From Pseudomonadota bacterium (GTDB taxonomy: Bacteria > Desulfobacterota > Anaeroferrophillalia > Anaeroferrophillales > Tharpellaceae), in the NCBI GenBank assembly GCA_030641485.1, contig DAOWHJ010000070.1:1-24282 (forward strand): a stretch of DNA of 24,282 bases. The letters are read 5' to 3'. Made by a program: the position numbers and the translations under genes. The notes beneath the pieces were generated by a model. That model saw only the letters and a list, made by a program, of their open reading frames with translations, was not told the DNA's origin and made no database searches. The number at the start of each line of letters is the position of its first letter. Position 1 is the stretch's first letter. This document shows, piece by piece, positions 15,851 through 22,768 of the stretch.

Positions 15851-17724
15851 GCGATGCTCTCCTTACCGGATAGTTTGGTGACCGCACTAAATTTAGGCGG
15901 ACAAACCATAAAACAGGTATCACATTTAGTGCATTTATCAAGATCGATGATGTGAGGCTCTTTTTTCGTGCCGCTAATCGCCCCAACCGCACAGTTACGC
16001 AGACACTTGCCGCAGCCTTTACATTTCGCCGGATCTATATGATAGGTAATCAGATCTTTGCAAACATGGGCCGGACAACATTTATCATTGACATGAGCTT
16101 CATATTCAGCTTGGAAATATCTGAGGCTGCTCAATACCGGATTAGGAGCACTCTGACCCAGAGCACAAAGCGAGCACTCCTTAGTCATAGCGGCAACCTC
16201 TTCCAGCAGCTCAAGATCACCCGGCTGACCCTCACCCGCACAAATCATCTTCAAAATATGCAGCATCTGCGTAATACCCTCACGACAGGGAACACATTTG
16301 CCACAGGATTCATCAGCCAAAAATTCAAGAAAATATTTGGCAACATCGACCATACAGGTCTCTTCGTCCATGACAATCATGCCGCCGGAGCCCATCATTG
16401 AACCAACTTTGTCCAAAGCATCAAAATCGACTGGCAAATCGAGCATATTTTCAGGAATCACACCACCCGAAGGACCACCTGTTTGGACGGCCTTAAATTT
16501 TTTGCCATCGCGGATTCCGCCACCAATCTTAAAGATAATATCGTGCAGCTTCATCCCCATCGGAACTTCAACGAGACCGGTATTATTAACCTTACCGACC
16601 AGGGAAAAGATCTTGGTTCCTTTGCTGCCTTCGGTACCAATCGCAGTAAACCAGTCGACACCTTTATTAATGATAACCGGAACATTGGCCCAGGTCTCAA
16701 CATTGTTAAGGTCACTCGGACAACCATGCACACCGGAGATTGAGGTTCTGATATATTTAGGCCGGGGTTCGCCGACCTTACCTTCAATAGAACTCATCAA
16801 AGCACTCGACTCACCCGAAACAAAAGCCCCGGCCCCACGATGTACTGAAATCTCGAAATCAAAGCCGGTACCTAGGATATTATCACCGAGAAGGCCCAGC
16901 TCCCGCATCTGCTCAATGGCTCGATCAAGATGCTCAACCGCCAGAGGGTACTCCTGACGAATATAGATAAAACCCTTTTGACAGCCGATGGCGTAGGCCC
17001 CAATCAGCATCCCCTCAAGCACACTATGCGGATTACCCTCAAGAATCGAGCGATCCATATAGGCTCCGGGGTCACCCTCATCGGCGTTGACAATCACATA
17101 TTTAACATCTCCCGGCGCGTTACGCGTCGCTTCCCATTTTTGCCCGGCCGGAAAACCGCCGCCACCACGACCTCTGAGGTTGGCCTTTTTCACGGTCTCC
17201 AAAACCTCTTCCGGACTCATACTACCCAAACAGGTAGCTAAGGCCTGATAACCATCAAGGGCCAGGTAATCATCAATATTTTCAGGATCAATAAGCTGGT
17301 TATTACCAAAAACCACCCGATTCTGATGCTTATAAAAAGGAATATCATGCTCTTTAACTTGGACATTGCCTTCCTGGTCAACATACAAAAGTCGATCAAC
17401 CACCTTGCCCTGACTCAGGGTTCCGGTGATAATTTCATCAACATCATCAGGTTTAATCTTAAAGTAAGCAATCCCTTCAGGATAGATAACCATTACCGGA
17501 CCAAGTTCGCAAAAACCATGACAACCGGTTGTAACCAAATCAACCTTATCATTCAAGCCATGAGTATTCAGTCCCGATTTAAGACTCTCGATAACTTTTT
17601 CACTGTCGTAAGCCCGGCAACCGGTACCGGAACAGACCGAAACCTTGGTCTTTTTTGGGTCTCGCCGGGAGAGGATATCTTTTCGTAAAGCATCAAGATC
17701 GGATACAGAGTTTAACCTAGCCAT
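15847..17724 (-). CDS. nuoF: NuoF-type NADH-oxidising flavoprotein (HndC/HydB/BfuB class)
   Basis: 625 residues. Parts in order: thioredoxin-like [2Fe-2S] domain (CSGTGC near 31, CHGFC near 68), the FMN/NAD(H) domain with RGRGGGGFPAGQKW (about 184-197) and NADEGDPGAYMDRS (about 214-227), an SLBB-like region, the SCGKCVPCREG cluster site (about 476), and two C-terminal ferredoxin clusters (CKGCGKCLRNC and CTKCDTCFMVC). This layout with extra N- and C-terminal clusters is that of bifurcating NADH-dependent hydrogenases and related enzymes, not of respiratory complex I. It oxidises NADH or reduces NAD+. Start ATG overlaps the nuoE stop as TAATG, with GAGGAG as ribosome-binding site. Confidence 0.92.
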   Translation of the reverse strand: MARLNSVSDLDALRKDILSRRDPKKTKVSVCSGTGCRAYDSEKVIESLKSGLNTHGLNDKVDLVTTGCHGFCELGPVMVIYPEGIAYFKIKPDDVDEIITGTLSQGKVVDRLLYVDQEGNVQVKEHDIPFYKHQNRVVFGNNQLIDPENIDDYLALDGYQALATCLGSMSPEEVLETVKKANLRGRGGGGFPAGQKWEATRNAPGDVKYVIVNADEGDPGAYMDRSILEGNPHSVLEGMLIGAYAIGCQKGFIYIRQEYPLAVEHLDRAIEQMRELGLLGDNILGTGFDFEISVHRGAGAFVSGESSALMSSIEGKVGEPRPKYIRTSISGVHGCPSDLNNVETWANVPVIINKGVDWFTAIGTEGSKGTKIFSLVGKVNNTGLVEVPMGMKLHDIIFKIGGGIRDGKKFKAVQTGGPSGGVIPENMLDLPVDFDALDKVGSMMGSGGMIVMDEETCMVDVAKYFLEFLADESCGKCVPCREGITQMLHILKMICAGEGQPGDLELLEEVAAMTKECSLCALGQSAPNPVLSSLRYFQAEYEAHVNDKCCPAHVCKDLITYHIDPAKCKGCGKCLRNCAVGAISGTKKEPHIIDLDKCTKCDTCFMVCPPKFSAVTKLSGKESIA

Positions 17725-18182
17725 TATTCACACTCCTCAACGACCTTAGCGATCTCATTGGAGGTTGGATTACTCATATATTTACCATCAACCACCATGA
17801 CCGGCCCCAGAGCACAACACCCTAAGCAACTGACGGTTTTGAGACTAAACTTCTCATCAGCACTGGTTTCATCAGGTGAGAGTTTGAACCCTTGGGCAAC
17901 CCGATCCAGGAGCCGCGTTGCACCACGCACATGACAGGCGGTCCCGACACAAACTGAAACCGCATGACGACCCTGTGGAACCAGGCTGAAATGCTTGTAA
18001 AAAGTGGTCACATTATATAGTTGATTCATCGGCAAACCGAGACGGTCTGCCGTATGCAATAGGGTTTCACGGGAAAGCCAGCGAAACTCATGCTGAATAT
18101 CCAACAAAATCTGAACCAGGGCCTCTTTATCAGCCCCATAACCATCGATTATCTGATCAACCTTGGCTAGTGAATACGACAT
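17724..18182 (-). CDS. nuoE: NuoE-type [2Fe-2S] thioredoxin-fold subunit
   Basis: About 152 residues with the four [2Fe-2S] cysteines in CVGTACHVRG and CLGCCALGPV, as in NuoE, HndA and HydC. It pairs with NuoF in NADH oxidation. I chose ATG 18182 (AGGAG 11 bases upstream); TTG 18188, two codons earlier and 5 bases from the same AGGAG, is possible. It heads a three-gene unit and is preceded by a leader of about 300 bases from a strong promoter. Confidence 0.9.
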   Translation of the reverse strand: MSYSLAKVDQIIDGYGADKEALVQILLDIQHEFRWLSRETLLHTADRLGLPMNQLYNVTTFYKHFSLVPQGRHAVSVCVGTACHVRGATRLLDRVAQGFKLSPDETSADEKFSLKTVSCLGCCALGPVMVVDGKYMSNPTSNEIAKVVEECE

Positions 18183-18489
18183 ATGCAACTTTACTCCTGG
18201 CCGGCGCTGAAAAAAAATTCAGTCTCCGAAAACTTTTATTAATAGGGTCTCTTGAAATTAGAATTTTTTCGCGATACCCAATGTATGACGGACTCGTAAA
18301 AGTATCGGGATGGCTAAGTAAAAAATTCGATATATGCCCTGGAAGTGTCCTTTGGGGTGCAAGATGTAGTGGTTTTTCAGGCGCGAGACTATACATTGAT
18401 GGCGAATGCAAACCGAAAGATCCCTCGACTACGACGCTGAAGTTGAAAAAATATAAGACTAGGCTTACAACCTTACGACATCACTGCGG
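18183..18489 (-). other. Long untranslated leader of the nuoE unit
   Basis: About 300 bases lie between the predicted transcription start (near 18487) and nuoE. I find no convincing gene on either strand. A hairpin can form between CGATAC (18272-18277) and GTATCG (18302-18307), and CTGAA-TTTTTT-TTCAG lies about 10 bases above the ribosome-binding site. No known riboswitch is recognised. A 16-base sequence, GATGGCTAAGTAAAAA on the plus strand at 18309-18324, also occurs at 2218-2233. Confidence 0.4.
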
Positions 18490-18522
18490 CGATTGTATAC
18501 AATCGTTTATTATGTTTGTCAA
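18486..18522 (-). promoter_or_regulatory. Promoter of the nuoEF unit with perfect 16-bp palindromic operator
   Basis: On the minus strand, TTGACA (18517-18522), 17 bases, then TATACA (18494-18499). The palindrome CGATTGTATACAATCG (18490-18505) is perfect and covers the -10. Its core TTGTATACAA is the type of site bound by GntR/FadR-family regulators. The stretch GCGGCGATTGTATAC (18486-18500) matches the fumA promoter except for one base, at the same distance from the -35. Confidence 0.8.
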
Positions 18523-18599
18523 GAGAAAATGGCAAACCGTAAAAGGTTATTTCAGGGTAACTATTAAGCTCAAATTAGGAAGTCGAATATAGCACTAGA

Positions 18600-18780
18600 T
18601 TTCAGTAAATCAAGGCAACCCGCTAAACGATACCAGTTACTTCGAACCAAGTAATTACCATCCCCTGAAACCCCATTGCTTCCACCCTTGCTCCTTCTGT
18701 TGCTCCTTGCAAATACATAAATGGGGTCATTTATTGACACTTGGCGGTCGTAAGGTTCGGACAAACTATTGTGGGCTGAC
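18600..18780. repeat. Repeat-like tract upstream of the nuoE promoter
   Basis: No gene is visible between the acyltransferase stop and the nuoE promoter. Inverted arms ACCCCATT (18670-18677) and AATGGGGT (18720-18727) enclose a pyrimidine-rich stretch. GGGGTCATTTATTGAC (18723-18738) resembles the arms of the inverted repeat at 3488-3569. A further small hairpin TTACTT-CGAACC-AAGTAA lies at 18637-18654. Probably a decayed REP-like element. Confidence 0.4.
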
Positions 18781-19350
18781 TTAATGCGGCTTTCTTCCGG
18801 AGATATTGGCATAGAAATTCTGGATGGTTTTCATGTCGGAATCGATGTTGCCGGTGGGGTAAAATAGCTGGGCAATGCCGCCCTCTTTTTTCTTATAATC
18901 GAGGAAACCAAAGGCTATAGGAACCTTGGCACCAGTGGCAATGTAATAGAAACCGGTCTTCCATTTATTAACCTTGGAACGAGTCCCTTCCGGAGCGTTG
19001 ACGATTACCATCTCGGATGAGGAGTTGAAATGGTCAACACACTGTTGAACGACGTTAGTCTTCCGGGTTCGGTCAACCGAGATCCCACCAAGCCATCTGA
19101 ACAATCCCTGGAATGGCCTTTTAAACAAGGTATGTTTACCCAGCCAGTAGGCTCTCATTTCATAAGCAAATGCAACAACTAAGAACATCGGGAAATCCCA
19201 ATTTGAGGTGTGCGGTGCCGCAATCAGAACATATCTTTTTAAGCCCTCATCCCGGTTTACGACCTTCCAACCCAAAACAGAAAGAATAAAACGGGCGATC
19301 ACTCTCAATAAAGGCATTAAAATAGGGGTATCAAAAACCGTGTAATGCAT
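18781..19350 (-). CDS. Lysophospholipid acyltransferase-like protein (PlsC superfamily)
   Basis: 189 residues. The acyltransferase motif HTSNWDF (H47, D52) and the glycerophosphate-binding type motif APEGTRSK (119-126) are present, with GGISVDRTR between them; this is the PlsC/LPLAT fold used to acylate lysophosphatidate-like acceptors at the membrane. A hydrophobic segment (about 9-29) at the N terminus may anchor it. The ribosome-binding site AGGAGG is 15 bases from the ATG, rather far. It is shorter than full PlsC (about 240 residues), as is common for this 1-acyl-sn-glycerol-3-phosphate acyltransferase subgroup. The acceptor is not known. Confidence 0.8.
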   Translation of the reverse strand: MHYTVFDTPILMPLLRVIARFILSVLGWKVVNRDEGLKRYVLIAAPHTSNWDFPMFLVVAFAYEMRAYWLGKHTLFKRPFQGLFRWLGGISVDRTRKTNVVQQCVDHFNSSSEMVIVNAPEGTRSKVNKWKTGFYYIATGAKVPIAFGFLDYKKKEGGIAQLFYPTGNIDSDMKTIQNFYANISGRKPH

Positions 19351-19415
19351 AATTTAAGGTGCAGCCTCCTAGAGCCACATATTCTCCGATGGGTGAGTTG
19401 TGTATGGTTAAAACT

Positions 19416-20372
19416 TTATACGGTTGAAGTGTAGATTTTACCTTGGTAACTATCATGTTCTTGCTGATAGCGATCGAGATGTTGCAGAACCTGAAGTTTC
19501 CTACGGGCCCAATCGGGCGCGATAAATATATCACGGTAGCCTTCTGCAGTCAACCGTTGGACCACCACTTCGGGTGGGAGGCGTTCGAGAAAGCCCGCGA
19601 CATAACTAACATACTCTTCCCGACTCAAAAGCGCAAAAGGGTTAAGTTTATAGTCCTCATACAGAGGAGTTCCATTAAGGAGGAGGAGGGAGTGAATCTT
19701 AACCCCGTCAACCGGGAGACTGGCAATAAAATCAGCGGTTTGCCAGACCATCTCACGACTCTCCCAAGGCAGCCCGACAATCGCGTGAACACAGAGCTTA
19801 ATCGAACTTGATGAGAGCATATCGACAGCTTCAATAAATTCCTCAAGATTGTGGCCCCGGCCTATTTTCTTAAGGCTTTCTGGGTGCATTGACTGGAGAC
19901 CGTACTCAATCCAAACATCATACTCTTTACTGAATTCATCCAGCATGGCGACCACTTCGGGGTTCATGGTATCGGGCCGGGTTCCAATTGAAAGACCGAC
20001 CACATCCTCGACAGAAAGAGCCTCTTCGTAGAGCCTGCGCAAGTGGTCAAGCTCACCGTAGGTATTGGTAAAAGTCTGAAAATAAGCGACAAATCGAGTC
20101 GCTTTACGAAGTCTTTTATAGAGGGTTTTACCAATTTCAAGTTGTTCTGTAACCGATGGCAAAGGACCCTGTTGTCGTAACTTAGAGCCGCGTCCATCAC
20201 AATAACTGCAACCATTCAAGCCCCGGCTACCATCACGGTTCGGGCAGGTGAAACCGGCATCGATCTGCAACTTGTAGACCCGATCGGAGAAATTATTTAA
20301 GTAATAACTTTTGAGATCATAATAGGGCTTACCCATCACCCACAATGGGTGTTTGATACTCCTTAAGACCAT
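19416..20372 (-). CDS. Radical SAM protein, TIGR01212/YhcC family
   Basis: 318 residues. The cluster motif is C43-x11-C55-x2-C58 (CPNRDG...GGC-like spacing, here NGCSYC), typical of the TIGR01212/YhcC group and not the common CxxxCxxC. YFQTFTNTYGEL, GLSIGTRPDTM and EYGLQSMHPESLKKIGRGH are further family blocks. It binds S-adenosylmethionine and a [4Fe-4S] cluster; its substrate is not established, and an RNA- or tRNA-related role has been suggested from similarity to Elp3. Start ATG 20372 uses AAGGAG located in the last codons of the upstream transpeptidase, two bases away; a start at Met13 (MGKPYYDLKSYY) would also fit the family. Confidence 0.9.
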   Translation of the reverse strand: MVLRSIKHPLWVMGKPYYDLKSYYLNNFSDRVYKLQIDAGFTCPNRDGSRGLNGCSYCDGRGSKLRQQGPLPSVTEQLEIGKTLYKRLRKATRFVAYFQTFTNTYGELDHLRRLYEEALSVEDVVGLSIGTRPDTMNPEVVAMLDEFSKEYDVWIEYGLQSMHPESLKKIGRGHNLEEFIEAVDMLSSSSIKLCVHAIVGLPWESREMVWQTADFIASLPVDGVKIHSLLLLNGTPLYEDYKLNPFALLSREEYVSYVAGFLERLPPEVVVQRLTAEGYRDIFIAPDWARRKLQVLQHLDRYQQEHDSYQGKIYTSTV

Positions 20373-20374
20373 TT

Positions 20375-21733
20375 TTACTCCTTAAGCGATGCGGCTATGA
20401 GTTCAGAGGCGATATAACCAGGACTAATAGTCCGCTTTTCTCCATGGACTAAAACTACTGCAACCGCAACCATTTTCCCGGTTGCAGGATTTTCAGCAAA
20501 ACCGGCAAACCATTCACAGCGATGGCGACTGTTAGGCATATCGAGACTTCCGGTTTTTCCGCCTACTTCAAGTTTACGAAAAGATCGACGACGGTTAAAA
20601 TTACGGAAAGATTTCCGCGCAGTTCCATACTTTACAGTTGCCCGCATCATTGCCGCAAGTTCACTACAGGCTTTTTTGTCGACCAACTGCAAATCACTTT
20701 TTTGGGCCTGATGATAGTACAGTTCTGCACCATTTTCACCAACAATACGCTTAACAATATGAGGTTGTTGCAATTTGTTAACGACTATTGGAGCCCCAGC
20801 AATCAAGGCTGCGTGCAGCGGTGAAAGTGTAGTCGTGTTGATAAATCCACAACTGGTCTCAGCTTGCTGAAAAGGGGTTTGCGGGAGTTCAATCCGGCTT
20901 GCAAAAACTAATTGATCAAACTTTAGCTGACGGTTAAAAGCAAAGGATTCAGCAAGGTCAATTAACTCTTCAGGAGAAAAGCAATCGATGCCAAAGTTCC
21001 CAAAAACCGGATTGACACTGCGAGCGAAAGCTTTTTCAAAGGAGATCTCGGAAGGTTGGTAACGATAGCGCGATTTGCCTAAGCCAAGCTGGTATTTATA
21101 TAGGGTATGATGACGACCAATCACTTGATAGCGGGTTTTTCGGGTTGCACCCTGTTTATCTAAAACCCCGTAGGCTGTGACAATTTTAAACAACGACGCC
21201 GCGGGAAATTCAGGAACCAGACAGAGATTGCCACAGGACTCCGGCAGGATACTCCCATTTTCATCCTTGTGGCGATAACCGGCCATCGCACGAATAGCAC
21301 CGGTTTCAAGATCCACCAGAACCCCGGCTCCGAGCTGGGGGTGATAGCGCCGCAAAAGTTTTATCAACTTAAACTGCAGCCCCTCATCCAAAGTCGTATG
21401 AACGGTAAGTTTTTGTCCATCTTTCGCAACCGTACTGATAACGGGAGAGAAGGGCATGGTTGAAAAAAAATTTGCCGCAGTCAGTGAAAGTTGTTCGGCC
21501 GGATTTAGGGCCTGCTGCCAGGTAGGAATATCAACTGAAGTTGACACAGGTAGAGGACAGCCAATCCCCACACACAGTGGCACTCTCCTCTTTTGCCCGA
21601 AAAAGAGTAACAGGCAGAGCCCAGACAGCAACAACACCCCAACTATACAAGCAAGTAGTACTCGTCCGAAAGATAACGTTTGTTGCGTAAGCCGGGACCA
21701 GACAACTAGCCAACGGTTATTTCGATTACGCAA
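20375..21733 (-). CDS. Single-domain penicillin-binding transpeptidase
   Basis: 452 residues with one N-terminal membrane segment (about 22-46) and a periplasmic transpeptidase domain. The active-site motifs are SLFK (S180, K183), SVN (239-241) and KTG (393-395). It would cross-link peptidoglycan or bind beta-lactams. No glycosyltransferase domain and no PBP-dimer domain are visible, so it is smaller than FtsI/PBP2 and resembles stand-alone transpeptidases. The start appears to be TTG 21733: an in-frame TGA stands just upstream and no other start fits before the membrane segment, though no Shine-Dalgarno is seen. It follows the DUF4340 gene by 9 bases. Confidence 0.85.
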   Translation of the reverse strand: MRNRNNRWLVVWSRLTQQTLSFGRVLLACIVGVLLLSGLCLLLFFGQKRRVPLCVGIGCPLPVSTSVDIPTWQQALNPAEQLSLTAANFFSTMPFSPVISTVAKDGQKLTVHTTLDEGLQFKLIKLLRRYHPQLGAGVLVDLETGAIRAMAGYRHKDENGSILPESCGNLCLVPEFPAASLFKIVTAYGVLDKQGATRKTRYQVIGRHHTLYKYQLGLGKSRYRYQPSEISFEKAFARSVNPVFGNFGIDCFSPEELIDLAESFAFNRQLKFDQLVFASRIELPQTPFQQAETSCGFINTTTLSPLHAALIAGAPIVVNKLQQPHIVKRIVGENGAELYYHQAQKSDLQLVDKKACSELAAMMRATVKYGTARKSFRNFNRRRSFRKLEVGGKTGSLDMPNSRHRCEWFAGFAENPATGKMVAVAVVLVHGEKRTISPGYIASELIAASLKE

Positions 21734-21742
21734 AAGGAGAGG

Positions 21743-22732
21743 TCACTTTTCGCCGCCGGGAGCCTTCTTTTCCACATCAGTATAGTCGGCAAAATCCTTA
21801 ACAATTTTGCCAGCCTGCCAGGCTGGCAGTAGAAAAGGCTGGGTTGATTGAGATGATAGGGCCTGATACTCATTATTGGCATGCTCTAAAAATGCAATTG
21901 AAAATTCACTGGCCGCACCACTTAAGAGAACTCGATAGGTAGGTTTTTCAAAGTCACCAAGGTCTAATTCTTCGAGATAATTTGTGCATTTAAGCTCGGA
22001 AATGGCGTCTAAAAGCCCTGAAATTACAACATCATCGACCAACGCCCCGCTCTTAACCTGCCAACCGGAAACCGGCGTCGATTCACCATTAGCAGCATCA
22101 ACCTTTGACTCATCACTGTTTGCGTCTGGCGTAATTTTGACCATTTCCAAGGTTTCAATTTCACCATCAACAAGGCGCTCAAGCGATATTTTATTAAGTT
22201 TTTTACGCTCTTGCCACGAAATCTGCAGAACTTTTTTGTCCCGAAGCTCAGGAATGGTTGAGAAAAAATTTCTCCTTAAATTACCCAAGGCCTGATAAAC
22301 ATTGGGATCATCCGCAAGCATCACATAGGTTTGCCTTAATGATGCGCTGTTTTTCCCGATCACCACTTCACGCAGCAGGGTCTGATCATTATAAAGCTTA
22401 GCAACAAAACATTTTTTGTCATTAAGCTCATAGAGTTGATAGTTCTCTTTTTCTGAGATCAGGGCAACCAGTTGCAAATTTATGATTTCATCAACCATCT
22501 TGGCGGCTCGAACATTATCAGCTCGATAAGGTACGGGACCAACAACCCAGCTGCCATCAACCTGACGCAACTCAACAGTACGCCCCTCCTCTGCAAGAAC
22601 CAGATGATTCACTGGAGCGTCGATGTGGGTTAATTCAGGCAATTGATAGTTAGTTTTCCCCTTTTTTTGGTAGACGAGAAGAGCTGCTAATCCAACAATT
22701 ACAACAACTAACAGAAGATACTCTTTTTTCAT
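21743..22732 (-). CDS. DUF4340 domain-containing membrane-anchored protein
   Basis: 329 residues. One N-terminal membrane helix (about 5-21, YLLLVVVIVGLAALLVY) is followed by a long extracytoplasmic domain. The tract LVLAEEGRTVELRQVDGSWVVGPVPYRADNVRAAKMV is written here only by its features: a W near residue 61 and the basic PYRAD block that begin the DUF4340 repeat. Such proteins stand beside GldG-like ABC-transporter auxiliary proteins in many Gram-negative bacteria, as here, and are assumed to work with that transporter. Molecular function is not known. Confidence 0.82.
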   Translation of the reverse strand: MKKEYLLLVVVIVGLAALLVYQKKGKTNYQLPELTHIDAPVNHLVLAEEGRTVELRQVDGSWVVGPVPYRADNVRAAKMVDEIINLQLVALISEKENYQLYELNDKKCFVAKLYNDQTLLREVVIGKNSASLRQTYVMLADDPNVYQALGNLRRNFFSTIPELRDKKVLQISWQERKKLNKISLERLVDGEIETLEMVKITPDANSDESKVDAANGESTPVSGWQVKSGALVDDVVISGLLDAISELKCTNYLEELDLGDFEKPTYRVLLSGAASEFSIAFLEHANNEYQALSSQSTQPFLLPAWQAGKIVKDFADYTDVEKKAPGGEK

Positions 22733-22768
22733 AATCTCTCCATCCCTCCAGTTTTACTTTTCAGAAAT

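Noticed and set aside
15179..18182. FeFe hydrogenase operon (HndABCD/HydABC)
   Set aside because: The third protein ends before any H-cluster domain, and none of the expected H-cluster cysteine motifs is in the neighbouring sequence.
18170..18592. Plus-strand open frame of 140 codons opposite the nuoE leader
   Set aside because: It runs through the nuoE promoter and palindrome, has no recognisable family features and no good ribosome-binding site; treated as chance.
18637..18654. GGTTCGAA hairpin on the minus strand that looks like a tRNA T-arm
   Set aside because: The loop is six bases, not seven, and no acceptor, D or anticodon arm can be placed around it.
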